44,353 nt of DNA, taken from contig QFNI01000033.1 of assembly GCA_003240775.1 (NCBI GenBank), positions 1 to 44,353 of the forward strand, in the 5' to 3' direction. The position numbers were made by a program, and so were the translations under genes. Below, one piece after another: positions 29,504-39,875 of the stretch (the first letter of the stretch is position 1; each line of letters begins with the position of its first letter). The notes below the pieces were generated by a model, which saw nothing but the letters and a program-made list of their open reading frames with translations, did no database searches and was not told the DNA's origin. This DNA comes from Mesorhizobium amorphae (GTDB taxonomy: Bacteria; Pseudomonadota; Alphaproteobacteria; Rhizobiales; Rhizobiaceae).

Positions 29504-31104
29504 GGGCTGCTGCGGCGGCGGATCGCGCGTTCGAGGTCGGGGGCTGCCTCGACGAGCGCGCGGGCCGCGGCACTTTCGGGGCTTCCGAACACGGCTTCGG
29601 GCGTGCCGCGCTCGACGATTTCGCCTTTGTCCATCACCAGCACCTCGTCGGCGATGGCGCGCGCCACGTCGAGATCGTGGGTGATGAAGAGATAGGCGAG
29701 GCCGAGCCGCGCGTTGAGCTCGCGGAAAAGCGCGAGGATGCGGGCACGGATGGAAACGTCGAGTGCCGAAACCGGCTCGTCGGCCACAACCAGGCTCGGC
29801 CGCAGGATGATGGCGCGCGCGATGGCCAGCCGCTGGCGCTGACCGCCCGAGAATTCGTGGGGAAACCGGTCGAGGCTGTCTTCGGGCAGGCCGACTTCGG
29901 ACAGGGCCCGGGCCACCGCCTCCCGCCGCTCCGCGCGGCTCGGTTGGGTTTCGAGAAGATGGAGCGGCTCGCCCACCAGCGCTTCCACGCGCCGGCGCGG
30001 ATCGAACGAGCCGAAGGGGTCCTGGAACACCACCTGCATGCGGCGGCGCACGGCGCGGTCGTCGGCGCCGGGAAAGGGTTTGCCGTCGAAGAGGATCGTG
30101 CCGGACGTGGCCTTTTCCAGCCCGAGCACCGCGCGCGCGAGCGTGGACTTGCCGCAGCCCGAGCGGCCGACGAGCGCCACCGACTGGCCGGGCGCGATCG
30201 ACAAGGAGACCCCGTCCACCGCGCGGGTGGGCGGCATGCGCGAGAAGAGCCCGGTGCGCCGGCCGGGATAATCGCGCACGAGATCGCGCACTTCGAGGAG
30301 CGGCGTGGCGGGATCGATCGGCGGGTGAAGGCGGGGGGCGGGGCGGGCGGACGCGGCGAGCAGGCGCTGGGTGTAGGGGTGGCTCGGCGCGGTCAGCACG
30401 GCAAGGGCATCGCCGCCTTCCACGATGCGGCCTTCCTTGAGGACGGCGATGCGGTCGGCCATGTCGGCCACCACCGCGAGATCGTGCGAGATCAGGAGGA
30501 GGCCTAAGCCGCGCTCTTCCACGAGGCCGCGCAGGAGGTCGAGCACCTGGGCTTGCAGCACCACGTCGAGCGCCGTGGTGGGCTCGTCGGCGATCAGCAG
30601 CCTGGGGCCGGCGGCACAGGCGATGGCGATCACCACGCGCTGGCGCTGGCCGCCCGACAATTCGTGGGGCAGGCGCGCAAGGCCCGCGCGGTCGGCCGGC
30701 AGGCCGACGCGGGCGAGCATGGCTGCGGCCTGTTCTTCGGCCTCCGCACGGGAGAGGCGCGCGTGGATGCGGATGCCTTCGGCCACCTGCTCGCCGACGC
30801 TCTTGAGCGGGTTGAGCGCCGTCATGGGCTCCTGGAACACCATGCCGAGCGTGCCGCCGCGAAGCGCCTGCATCCGGCGCTCGGGGAGGGGGAGGAGGTC
30901 GGTGTCTTCCACAGAGATGCGGCCGGTGGTTTCCATGCCCGGTGGGAGCAGGCGCATGATGGCGAGCGCGGTCAGCGACTTGCCCGAGCCGGATTCGCCG
31001 ACGAGCGCGAGCGTTTCGCCTGCGTCCACGCTCAGGCTTACGCCGTCGAGGAGGGGGCGGCCGGGGAACGAGACGCCGAGGTTTTCGAGGCGGAGCAGGC
31101 TCAT
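29491..31104 (-). CDS. Peptide-type ABC transporter, fused double ATPase
   Basis: 537 residues with two complete ABC cassettes (a DppD-DppF fusion as in YejF). The first Walker A is GESGSGKS (36-43) with signature LSGGQRQR; the second is GRSGCGKS with signature FSGGQRQR. Walker B stretches LLIADEPTTALD and LVVADEPVSALD are intact. A basic linker with PGRRTGLFSRMPP joins the halves, typical for the oligopeptide-binding C-terminal region. It powers import by the two permeases encoded upstream, and its start overlaps the permease stop by 4 bp. Ligand: a peptide, opine, or similar. Confidence 0.92.
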   Translation of the reverse strand: MSLLRLENLGVSFPGRPLLDGVSLSVDAGETLALVGESGSGKSLTALAIMRLLPPGMETTGRISVEDTDLLPLPERRMQALRGGTLGMVFQEPMTALNPLKSVGEQVAEGIRIHARLSRAEAEEQAAAMLARVGLPADRAGLARLPHELSGGQRQRVVIAIACAAGPRLLIADEPTTALDVVLQAQVLDLLRGLVEERGLGLLLISHDLAVVADMADRIAVLKEGRIVEGGDALAVLTAPSHPYTQRLLAASARPAPRLHPPIDPATPLLEVRDLVRDYPGRRTGLFSRMPPTRAVDGVSLSIAPGQSVALVGRSGCGKSTLARAVLGLEKATSGTILFDGKPFPGADDRAVRRRMQVVFQDPFGSFDPRRRVEALVGEPLHLLETQPSRAERREAVARALSEVGLPEDSLDRFPHEFSGGQRQRLAIARAIILRPSLVVADEPVSALDVSIRARILALFRELNARLGLAYLFITHDLDVARAIADEVLVMDKGEIVERGTPEAVFGSPESAAARALVEAAPDLERAIRRRSSPQRG

Positions 31105-31937
31105 CGGCGCACGCGCCTGGGGTCGAGCGCGTCGCTCAAGCCGTCGCCCAGGAGGTTCAGGCCGAGCACGGTGAGCGCGATGGCCATGCCCGGCGCTATC
31201 GCCATGTGGGGGGCGGCGGCCATGCGCGTTTGTGCGTCAAACAGCATCCGGCCCCAGGAAGGCAAAGGCGGCTGGGCGCCGAGGCCGAGATAGGAAAGGG
31301 CGGCTTCCGCCAGCACGGCCAGCGCGAACTGGATGGTCGCCTGCACGATCAGGAGGCCTGCGATGTTGGGCAGCACGTGTTCGACCGTGATGCGCGCGAG
31401 GCCCTTGCCGGCGGCGCGGGCGGCCAGGATGAACTCGCGCGGCCAGATCGTCAGCCCGCCCGCGCGTGCCACGCGCGCGAAGACGGGAATGTTGAAGATG
31501 CCGATGGCGATGATGGCGTTGACCGCGCCCGGCCCGAAGATCGCGGTGATCATCACGGCAGACAGGAGAGCGGGGAAGGCGAAGACGAGATCCGACAGCC
31601 GCGCCACCGCCTCGTCCACGATGCCGCCGCGCGCCGCGGCCCAGAGGCCTAAGGGCACGCCTAGCCCTGCGCCGATGCCGACGGCGACGAGCGCCACGGC
31701 GATCGAATTGCGCGCGCCCACCATGATCATGGACAGGATGTCGCGCCCGAAATGATCGGTGCCGAAGAGGTGGGCGGCGGAGGGCGCCTGCATCCGGTCG
31801 GCCACCACGAGGCGGGTCACGTCGTAAGGCGTCCAGAGGAAGGAGACGAGCGCCGTGAGCGCCACGAGGCCGGTGATGAGGGTGCCGAGCAGGAAGGAGC
31901 GGTTGGCGAGCGCTGCCGTGACGCTGGGGCTCTTCAT
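31101..31937 (-). CDS. Peptide-type ABC transporter permease (DppC-like)
   Basis: 278 residues. Six predicted membrane segments and the binding-protein-dependent transport signature around FILAARAAGKGLARITVEHV identify an inner-membrane permease of the DppC/OppC group. FGTDHFGRDILSMIMVGAR near the N-terminus and LSYLGLGAQPPLPSWG near the C-terminus are hallmarks. The ATG at 31937 overlaps the upstream permease stop (ATGA), and its own stop overlaps the ATPase start. These overlaps show one translational chain. Confidence 0.92.
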   Translation of the reverse strand: MKSPSVTAALANRSFLLGTLITGLVALTALVSFLWTPYDVTRLVVADRMQAPSAAHLFGTDHFGRDILSMIMVGARNSIAVALVAVGIGAGLGVPLGLWAAARGGIVDEAVARLSDLVFAFPALLSAVMITAIFGPGAVNAIIAIGIFNIPVFARVARAGGLTIWPREFILAARAAGKGLARITVEHVLPNIAGLLIVQATIQFALAVLAEAALSYLGLGAQPPLPSWGRMLFDAQTRMAAAPHMAIAPGMAIALTVLGLNLLGDGLSDALDPRRVRR

Positions 31938-32881
31938 GCGCGCGACCGCCCGCGCGGGTCGATCAGGGCGTAGGACAGGTCGACCAGGAGGTTGATGAGG
32001 ACGACGGCCGCGACCAGCAGCATGACGACGCTCTGGACCACGATCAGGTCGCGCTGGGTGATCGCCTGGAAGACGAGGCGGCCGAGGCCGGGAAGGGTGA
32101 AGACGTTCTCCACCACCACCGTGCCGGCGAGCAGGAAGGCGAATTGAAGGCCCATGATGGTGACCACGGGGATCATCGCGTTGCGCAGCGCGTGGCGCCA
32201 GAGCACGCCCGCGCGCGACACGCCCTTGGCGCGCGCCGTGCGGATGAAATCCTGGTCGAGCGCTTCGCCGAGCGCCACGCGTGCCACGCGCGCGAGGATC
32301 GCGGCCTGGGGCAGCGCGAGCGCGAGGGCTGGCAGGATCAGCGCCTTGGCACCCGGCCAGAAGCCCGCGCCCCAGCCGGGAAAGCCGCCCGCCGGCACCC
32401 AGCGCAGCCAGACGGCGAAGACGTAGATCAAGAGAAGCGCGAACCAGAAATTGGGGACGGCGACGCCCAGCTGCGCGCCCGCCATGGCGAGCGTGTCGCC
32501 CGCCCGCCCGCGCCGCGCCGCCGCAAAGATGGCGAGCGGAATGGCGAGTGCCGTGGACAGTGCGAGCGAAACGAGCGCGAGCGGCACCGACACGGCGAGC
32601 CGCTCGGCCACGAGGTCCGCCACCGGCACGCCATAGGTGTAGGAACGGCCGAGATCGAGGGACAGGAGCCCGCCCAGCCAGGCGAGGTAGCGCGCGGGCA
32701 AGGGCTGGTCGAGGCCCAGCTGTTCGCGAAGCGCCCCAACGGCTTCGGCCGGCGCGTTCATGCCGAGCATCAACCGCGCGGGGTCGCCCGGCAGCACCGA
32801 CAGCACGCCGAACACCACCACCGAGGCGAGCAGGAGCGTGACGAGGGCCGCCACCGCGCGCCGCGCGAGAAAGGCTGCCAC
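31934..32881 (-). CDS. Peptide-type ABC transporter permease (DppB-like)
   Basis: 315 residues, six membrane segments. The start MAAFLARRAVAALVTLLLAS and the block VLPGDPARLMLG fit the DppB/OppB group; DQDFIRTARAKGVSRAGVLW holds the EAA-type loop that meets the ATPase, and VENVFTLPGLGRLVFQAI follows it. It forms the channel with the permease encoded just downstream. It starts 25 bp after the substrate-binding protein stop and overlaps the next gene by 4 bp. Confidence 0.92.
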   Translation of the reverse strand: MAAFLARRAVAALVTLLLASVVVFGVLSVLPGDPARLMLGMNAPAEAVGALREQLGLDQPLPARYLAWLGGLLSLDLGRSYTYGVPVADLVAERLAVSVPLALVSLALSTALAIPLAIFAAARRGRAGDTLAMAGAQLGVAVPNFWFALLLIYVFAVWLRWVPAGGFPGWGAGFWPGAKALILPALALALPQAAILARVARVALGEALDQDFIRTARAKGVSRAGVLWRHALRNAMIPVVTIMGLQFAFLLAGTVVVENVFTLPGLGRLVFQAITQRDLIVVQSVVMLLVAAVVLINLLVDLSYALIDPRGRSRA

Positions 32882-32905
32882 GGCCTCCGCCCGGAGCCCT
32901 CGGCC

Positions 32906-34381
32906 TTATTCCTTCCAGCGCACCGCCGACAGGTCGGTCGCCTGGATCGGCGCGTTCTGCCAGAAGCCTTCGAGCTTCGCGTCCCACACGCCGACCTTGG
33001 GCAGCTCGAACAGGAAGCCCACCACCGCATCCTTGGCGAGGATCGTCTGCGCCTCGCGCAAGAGACTGGTGCGCTCGGTCTCGTCGCTCGTTGCGTTCAG
33101 CTTGGCGATCACGGCGTCGAAGGCTGGGTTGCTGTAGCCGAAATAATAGTCCTTGCGGGCATAGATATCGATGTCGTTGGGCTCGGTGTGGGACACGATG
33201 GTCAGGTCGTAGTCGCGGTTGGTGAACACGCCCGACAGCCAGTCGGCCCATTCCACCGGCACGCTCTCGAGCTCGATGCCGATCTCGCGCAGCTCGGACG
33301 CGATGATCTCGCCGCCCAGGCGCGCATAGGGCGTGGGCGGCAGCTTGAGCGTCGCCTGGATGCGCTCGTGGCCGGCCTCGCGCAGCAGCGCGCGCGCCTT
33401 TTCCACATCGTGCGGGTAGGTGCCGGTCAGGTCGACATAGGCCGGATTGTGCGGTGCGAAATGCGAGCCGATGGGAACGCCGAAGCCGGCCGATGCCCCG
33501 TCGATCAGCGCCTGGCGGTCGATGGCATGCGCGATGGCCTGGCGCACGCGGATGTCGTCGAAAGGCGGGCGCGCATTGTTGATGGCGAGGATCGTCTCGC
33601 CCTCCGTCGAGCCCACTTCCACCGTGAAGCGCGGGTCGCCCTCGATCTGGGAAGCGCTGTCGGGAGGGAAGAAGGGGAATGCCTGCACGTCGCCCGACAA
33701 GAGGGCGGGAACGGCTGCCGCCGCATCCGGCACGAAGCGAAACTCGGCGCGTTCGAGTGCGGCGGGCGTGCCCCAATAGGTGTCGGCGCGCACCAGCGTG
33801 AGGGAGGACCCGCGCGCCCATCTCTCGAAGCGGTACGGCCCCGTGCCCACCGGGCGCTCGCGATTGGTGGCAGCCGTTTCCGGCGCCACGATCACCGCAT
33901 CGCCCCAGCCGAGATTGTAGGGGAATGCCCCTTGCGGCGTGGAAAGCGTGATCTTCACCGTCAGGGGATCGACCGCTTCCACCGTGGCGATGGCCGCGAA
34001 CAGGCCCTTTTGCGCGTTCACCGAGTCTGCTGCGCGCGCGCGGTCGAGGCTGAACTTCACGTCTTGTGCGTCGAAGCCCGACCCGTCGTGGAAGCGCACG
34101 CCCGAGCGCAGCTTGAACGTGTAGGTCTTGCCATCAGCGGAGACGTCCCAGCTTTCCGCGAGCGCAGGCAGCACCTCGCCGCGCGAGCCGATGGCGGTCA
34201 GGCCCTGGAAGACGTTGCCGTAGACGATCTCGTCGATGGCTGCTGCTGCACCTGCTGTCGGGTCGAGATGTGGGGGCTCGAGCGTGACGCCGAGCACGAG
34301 GTCCGTGCGGGCGGCATGGGCCGAAAGGCTCGCTGCCAGAAGCAGGCCCGCCGCCCCCCAAACACGCATCCAACCCTTCAT
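32906..34381 (-). CDS. Peptide-type ABC transporter substrate-binding protein (SBP_bac_5)
   Basis: 491 residues from ATG at 34381, with a Sec signal peptide (hydrophobic AAGLLLAASLSAHA). The mature part is a large cluster C binding protein: LPALAESWDVSADGKTYTFK, RPVGTGPYRFERW and IRVRQAIAHAIDRQALI are typical blocks. It delivers peptides or related molecules to the permeases downstream, and is the first gene of a four-gene importer operon. The longer upstream reading frame has no signal-like start. The ligand is not predictable. The divergent L,D-transpeptidase gene lies 194 bp away. Confidence 0.92.
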   Translation of the reverse strand: MKGWMRVWGAAGLLLAASLSAHAARTDLVLGVTLEPPHLDPTAGAAAAIDEIVYGNVFQGLTAIGSRGEVLPALAESWDVSADGKTYTFKLRSGVRFHDGSGFDAQDVKFSLDRARAADSVNAQKGLFAAIATVEAVDPLTVKITLSTPQGAFPYNLGWGDAVIVAPETAATNRERPVGTGPYRFERWARGSSLTLVRADTYWGTPAALERAEFRFVPDAAAAVPALLSGDVQAFPFFPPDSASQIEGDPRFTVEVGSTEGETILAINNARPPFDDIRVRQAIAHAIDRQALIDGASAGFGVPIGSHFAPHNPAYVDLTGTYPHDVEKARALLREAGHERIQATLKLPPTPYARLGGEIIASELREIGIELESVPVEWADWLSGVFTNRDYDLTIVSHTEPNDIDIYARKDYYFGYSNPAFDAVIAKLNATSDETERTSLLREAQTILAKDAVVGFLFELPKVGVWDAKLEGFWQNAPIQATDLSAVRWKE

Positions 34382-34575
34382 GGCCGGTCTCCCCCGCTCA
34401 AAATCGGGCAGGATTGATACAAGAAATGCTGCTCTGCACAACAAACAATCTTTTCCGCCCAAGAGTGCGCCAGCGAATGTTTCCGGGGAAAAGCAGGGGA
34501 AGGGCGGCTCGCGCTCTGGCGCGGGCGCGCACCCGACGCGAAAAAGGAAAAGGGGACGATCAGGAGAGTTCGCAG

Positions 34576-35004
34576 ATGAAACGCATGCTCGCTTCGCTCG
34601 CCTTCGGCATCGCACTGCTTTGCAGCGCGCTGGCCGCGCAGGCCGGCACCTTGGTGGCCGAGATCGATGTCGGCCGGCAGACCATGACGGTCAGCCGCGG
34701 CGGGGAGCTTCTGTATTCCTGGCCGGTCTCCACCGGCCGCAAGGGCTTCACGACGCCGCGCGGCAGCTATCGGCCGACGCGGATGCACAAGATGTGGCAC
34801 TCGCGCAAATACGACATGTCGCCGATGCCCTATTCGGTGTTCTTCCGCGGCGGCTACGCGATCCACGGCACCAACTATGTCAAGGCGCTGGGCCGCCCCG
34901 CGAGCCATGGCTGCGTGCGGCTGCACACGCGCAACGCGGCGAAGTTCTATTCCATGGTGCGCGAGGTGGGCGCCAAGAACACGCGCATCCGCGTGGTGAA
35001 CTGA
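34576..35004 (+). CDS. L,D-transpeptidase (YkuD domain)
   Basis: 142 residues from ATG at 34576 (GGAGAG upstream), with a Sec signal peptide (about 1-23). The YkuD catalytic motif is complete: H97 in GGYAIHGTNY, and S110-H111-G112-C113 in RPASHGCVRLH, where C113 is the nucleophile. Such enzymes form 3-3 peptidoglycan cross-links or attach lipoproteins to the wall in the periplasm. It is short for the family, with no extra LysM or SH3 part. Many paralogues are usual in Hyphomicrobiales. Confidence 0.9.
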   Translation: MKRMLASLAFGIALLCSALAAQAGTLVAEIDVGRQTMTVSRGGELLYSWPVSTGRKGFTTPRGSYRPTRMHKMWHSRKYDMSPMPYSVFFRGGYAIHGTNYVKALGRPASHGCVRLHTRNAAKFYSMVREVGAKNTRIRVVN

Positions 35005-35029
35005 GGCGCAGCCCCGCGCCTCACGCGCT

Positions 35030-35209
35030 TCAGCTCGCGCGGTCGCTCGGGCTGCGGTGGGGGTCGGATGCGCCAGCCCGGCGCTCGCCCTTGTTCTTGC
35101 CCGAACGTTCCTGCCGACGCTCGGCGAGGCTGACCTTCTGCGGGCCCCACGGCGTCCAGGCCGTCACGCCGCGACTGGTGCGGCTCGCTTCGGTTTCCCG
35201 GATGTGCAT
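35030..35209 (-). CDS. Small basic protein (59 aa), unrecognised
   Basis: ATG at 35209 with AGGAGTG upstream; stop TGA at 35030. The protein starts MHIRETEASRTSRGVTAWTP and is rich in Arg, Ser and Lys with two Trp (WTPWGPQKV) and no Cys. It looks disordered in the C-terminal half. No family is recognised. It lies between the L,D-transpeptidase (convergent, 25 bp) and the lipid A acyltransferase gene, 55 bp from the latter's stop, on the same strand. The good ribosome binding site and coding-like composition argue for a real gene. Confidence 0.55.
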   Translation of the reverse strand: MHIRETEASRTSRGVTAWTPWGPQKVSLAERRQERSGKNKGERRAGASDPHRSPSDRAS

Positions 35210-35264
35210 TGCTCACTCCTGTCTTTCGTCTTGTAACGAAATGTGAGCGATTTCGGTGTCAACT

Positions 35265-36272
35265 TCAAGGCGAAGCCGTCTTCGTCTCGGTTTCCATTCG
35301 CCTTTTGCGCCGCCGGCCACTCTTGGCGATGGCCCAGCGCTTGTGGAACCACATCCACTGCGCGGGCTCCTCGCGCACCCAGCGCTCCACCGTGTCGTTG
35401 AGAAGCTGGGTGGTGGCTGACGTGTTCAGCGCACCGGAGGGCAGGCGGGGCAGGTCGAGCTTTTCCTCGATCACCAGCCGGTAGCGGTTGTCCGCGAGCC
35501 TGATCGAGCGGGCGGGGTAGACGTCGCAGTCGTGGTGGCGGGCGAGCTTGGCCAGAAGCGGGCTCGTTTCGCAGGGCAGCCCGAAGAAGGTGCCGTCCGT
35601 GCCGTCGCGGAAGCGCTGGTCGACGAGCAGGCCCACATTGCCGCCGTCGTCGAGGATGCGCGACAGCGCGAAGGCGGCACCCGCGCGCGAGGCGAGCAGA
35701 TCGCCCATCGTGATGCGCCGCGTCGAGAACACGTAGCTCGCGATGTAGGGATTGTTGGGCGGGCGGAAGAGCGCGGTGAGATCGAGCCCGAAGCTGGCGG
35801 CGGCCACCGGCAGCATCTCGAAATTGCCGAGATGGGCGGTGAAGATGATGTGAGGCCGGCCCTTTTCGGCCGCGATGCGCTCGAAGATCTCCGCGCCCTC
35901 GACCTCGATGCGGCCCGCCGCCTGGTTGTCGGGGCGGAAATCGAACAGTTCGCCCAGGAAGATGTATTCGGCAGCGAGCCGCGCCATGTGCCCCCACATG
36001 TCGAGGGCTATCGCCTCGCGCTCGGCGTCCGACTTCTCGGGATAGGCCGCAGCGAGGTTTCGCAGGGCGATTCTGTGGCGCTTGGTGCGGGGCCCGAGCC
36101 GTCGCGCGGTGGCGTCGGCAAAGGCCAGGGCCTTGTCGGGCGGAAGCTGGCGCAGCGTGACGAGGGCTGCGCGCGCCGCCTGGCCGACCAGCCAGTGGCG
36201 CGCGGTGCTCATGCGCTGCGCGGTCTTGAAGGCCCCCACGCGCAGGCGGGAGGCGGGCTTGGCTTTCGTCAT
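35265..36272 (-). CDS. lpxXL: Lipid A very-long-chain acyltransferase LpxXL
   Basis: 335 residues of the LpxL/HtrB lysophospholipid acyltransferase superfamily. The HX4D/E-type motif appears as HLGNFE in FTAHLGNFEMLPVAA, with LLVDQRFRDGTDGTFFG and RPPNNPYIASYV downstream. It lies at the end of an acpXL cluster, and in Rhizobium the enzyme in that position adds 27-hydroxyoctacosanoate to lipid A at the inner membrane. The N-terminus is basic. The start overlaps the stop of the dehydrogenase gene by 4 bp. Identity as LpxXL rather than LpxL rests on gene order. Confidence 0.85.
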   Translation of the reverse strand: MTKAKPASRLRVGAFKTAQRMSTARHWLVGQAARAALVTLRQLPPDKALAFADATARRLGPRTKRHRIALRNLAAAYPEKSDAEREAIALDMWGHMARLAAEYIFLGELFDFRPDNQAAGRIEVEGAEIFERIAAEKGRPHIIFTAHLGNFEMLPVAAASFGLDLTALFRPPNNPYIASYVFSTRRITMGDLLASRAGAAFALSRILDDGGNVGLLVDQRFRDGTDGTFFGLPCETSPLLAKLARHHDCDVYPARSIRLADNRYRLVIEEKLDLPRLPSGALNTSATTQLLNDTVERWVREEPAQWMWFHKRWAIAKSGRRRKRRMETETKTASP

Positions 36273-37300
36273 TGCCCGATGCGGAGCACGATCTTGCCGA
36301 ACACGTCGCGCGTTTCCATGCGGGCCAGCGCCTGGTCGATGCCCGCGAAATCCACTTCCGTGTCGATCACGGGGGAAACGAGGCCGCGCGCCATCTTCTG
36401 CATGGCGTCAGCCATGTTCTCCATGCGGCAGCCGAACGAGCCGATCAGGCGCAACTGCTGCTGGAAGAGCTGCATCAGGTTCATCTGTGCGGAGACGCCC
36501 GAGGTCGAACCGCAGGTGACGAGGCGACCGCCGCGCTTCAGGCACAGCATGGAGCCCGCCCAGGTGTCAGCGCCGACATGCTCGAACACCACGTCCACGC
36601 CCTTCTTCTTGGTGATCTTGCGCACGGCACCCTCGAAACGGTCCTCGCGGTAGTTGATCACGTGGTCGGCGCCGAGCGCCTTGGCGCGCTCGATCTTGTC
36701 GTTCGAGCCAACCGTGGTGATCACGGTGCAGCCGATGCGCTTGGCGAGCTGGATGGCTGCGGTGCCGATGCCCGAGCCGCCCGCCTGGATCAGGATGGTT
36801 TCGCCGGGTTCGAGCTTGGCGTTGTCGAAGAGCATGTGCTCCACGGTGCCGAAGGTGACGGGCGAGACGGCGGCGCCGATCGGTGTGACGCCGGGGGGTG
36901 CGGGCACGAGCAGGCGCGCGGGCAGGTTGACGCGCTCCTGGGCGAAGCCGTCGAGGTGGAAGCCGTGAACGCCCGACACGTTCTCGCAGAGGTTGTCGCG
37001 CTTTTCGCGGCAGGGGCGGCAGAGGCCGCAGGTGCGCGCGCCGTAGATGGCGACGAGCTGGCCCGGCAGAACGCCGGACGTTCCCGGCCCGATGGCCTCG
37101 ACCACGCCCGAGGCTTCCGCGCCGACCGTGAGCGGCAGCTTGCGCTTGGCGAATGCCATGCCGCGCCAGCCCCAGACGTCGATGTGGTTGAGCGCGACCG
37201 CCGAGATGGCGACCGTCGCCTCGCCCGGCCCCGGCGGGGGCGGCTCGGGGACGTCGACCAGTTCGAGACGCCGGTCCTCGACCAGCTGCAAAGCCTTCAT
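36269..37300 (-). CDS. Zinc-binding medium-chain dehydrogenase of the acpXL cluster
   Basis: 343 residues of the MDR family. The structural-zinc Cys set is CGLCRPCREKRDNLC, and the nucleotide-binding motif is AGGSGIGTAAIQLAKRIGC. Residues VGAEASGVVEAIG and TFGTVEHML are typical. In the acpXL cluster this position is held by an alcohol dehydrogenase/enoyl reductase-like gene (adh2XL), proposed to act in making very-long-chain acyl groups; an enoyl-ACP reductase role is possible but unproven. It is translationally coupled to lpxXL. Confidence 0.85.
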   Translation of the reverse strand: MKALQLVEDRRLELVDVPEPPPPGPGEATVAISAVALNHIDVWGWRGMAFAKRKLPLTVGAEASGVVEAIGPGTSGVLPGQLVAIYGARTCGLCRPCREKRDNLCENVSGVHGFHLDGFAQERVNLPARLLVPAPPGVTPIGAAVSPVTFGTVEHMLFDNAKLEPGETILIQAGGSGIGTAAIQLAKRIGCTVITTVGSNDKIERAKALGADHVINYREDRFEGAVRKITKKKGVDVVFEHVGADTWAGSMLCLKRGGRLVTCGSTSGVSAQMNLMQLFQQQLRLIGSFGCRMENMADAMQKMARGLVSPVIDTEVDFAGIDQALARMETRDVFGKIVLRIGQ

Positions 37301-37404
37301 GCGCTTTCCTTAGAGCCTGACCAGCCATTCGGTCGGGTCGATCCGACCGTCCTTTCCGGCCCTTCGCCTCCGAACGGCTGCTCGGGCGCGAGCGAACCGC
37401 GCGG

Positions 37405-38676
<1,272 letters not shown>

Positions 38677-38687
38677 TCCGTTCGTCC

Positions 38688-39875
38688 TCAAGGGAGCGGC
38701 GAGACCAGCGCCATGCCTTCGCCGCGCGTGTAGCCGACCGTGAGCGCAAGCGCCGCTTCGAGCGGCGGGACGGGCCCGAGCTCGGCCACCACTTCGGGCG
38801 GGGCGGGGTGGTCGCGGTCCCGCATGAAGAGGGCCGAAAGCGCCACCGCGAAGGGAAACTGCGCTTCCTTCATGTGGCCGGTCAGGTCGGAGAAGGCGCA
38901 GACGATGCCGTTGGAAAAGCTTTGCAGGAACTGGCGCTCGGGCGCGAGCGCGGCCTTGGCGCCGGATGCGCCGGAGACTTGCACCACGCGGCCTTGCGGC
39001 TGGGGGATGCGGCGGGCGAGCTTTTCGAGGGTGGCATGGAGTTCGCCCCGGTCGCGCCGCGCGCGGGCCGACTGCACGTCGCCGAGCAGTGCATAGGCCG
39101 TGTGCCCGCGCTTTTCGGCGGCTTCGCGCGATTCGAGAACCAGGAACGCGCCGCCCGAGCCCGTGATCACGCCGCCGCCTTCGCTGTCGTCGCGGCGCAG
39201 CGTGGGCGCCCAGGGGCCGCGGTGGAGGTGGCCGCCGAGCTCGTAGCCGAGCAGCATGTCGCGGTGCTCGGCATTGTAGGCGCCGCCCACCAGAACGAGG
39301 TCGGACTGGCCCGAGCGGATGCGCGCGACTGCGGTCGCCACCGCCGAGATGCCCGCGCCTTCTTCGCCCATGAAGGTGCGCGAGGAGCCCGTGACCTTGT
39401 GGACGATGGAGATGTTGCCGGCGAGCAGGTTGGAAAGCTGGGCGAGAAAGAGGGTTGGGCGAAGCTCGGTGGTGAGCTTTTCGTTGAGCAGCACCGCGCG
39501 GTCGTTGCGGGTTCTGGCGGCTTCGAGGATGGCGTTGTCCACGGTCTCGTCGCGCTCGCCGCCGCCGGCCGCGACCACCATGTCCATGCGCGCGCAGAAT
39601 TCCTCGTTGTTCTTGAGGCCTGCGTCTTCGAGGGCCAGGCCCGCCGCATAGGTGCCGAGGCGCTGCCAGGTCTCCATCTGGCGCTGGTCGCCGCGCTTGG
39701 GGATCTGGCGGCTCCAGTCGATGGGGGGCAGCGGGTAGACGTGGAAGGGCGAGAAGCGCGTCGCGTCGACCTCGTGCTTCACGTCCGGCCGCAGCGCCAA
39801 GCGGTGGGCGTCGACGCCCTCGCCGAGCGCCGAAACGAGGCCGATGCCGGAGATGACGACGTCACGCGCGCTCAT
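38688..39875 (-). CDS. fabF2XL: Ketosynthase-like protein lacking catalytic Cys (fabF2XL, chain-length-factor-like)
   Basis: 395 residues with the ketosynthase fold: LVSALGEGVDAHRLAL at the start, and NISIVHKVTGSSRTFMGEEG followed by AGISAVATAVARIRSGQ across the active-site helix. Where FabF1 has TAC-ASGATAI, this protein reads GEE-GAGISAV, so the nucleophile Cys is replaced (Glu near position 171-172). The first catalytic His is also gone (VSGASGAKAA in place of NAHGTST), while a GH remains (LTGHMKEAQF). It should not condense by itself. A chain-length-factor role beside fabF1XL is inferred. The stop of acpXL lies 10 bp upstream of its ATG. Confidence 0.85.
   Translation of the reverse strand: MSARDVVISGIGLVSALGEGVDAHRLALRPDVKHEVDATRFSPFHVYPLPPIDWSRQIPKRGDQRQMETWQRLGTYAAGLALEDAGLKNNEEFCARMDMVVAAGGGERDETVDNAILEAARTRNDRAVLLNEKLTTELRPTLFLAQLSNLLAGNISIVHKVTGSSRTFMGEEGAGISAVATAVARIRSGQSDLVLVGGAYNAEHRDMLLGYELGGHLHRGPWAPTLRRDDSEGGGVITGSGGAFLVLESREAAEKRGHTAYALLGDVQSARARRDRGELHATLEKLARRIPQPQGRVVQVSGASGAKAALAPERQFLQSFSNGIVCAFSDLTGHMKEAQFPFAVALSALFMRDRDHPAPPEVVAELGPVPPLEAALALTVGYTRGEGMALVSPLP

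Noticed and set aside
31101..33821. A 906-codon minus-strand frame that appears to fuse a permease to a long upstream part
   Set aside because: Only the last 278 residues look like a protein (DppC-like permease with its own ATG at 31937). The upstream part is an off-frame reading of the DppB-like permease and binding-protein genes.
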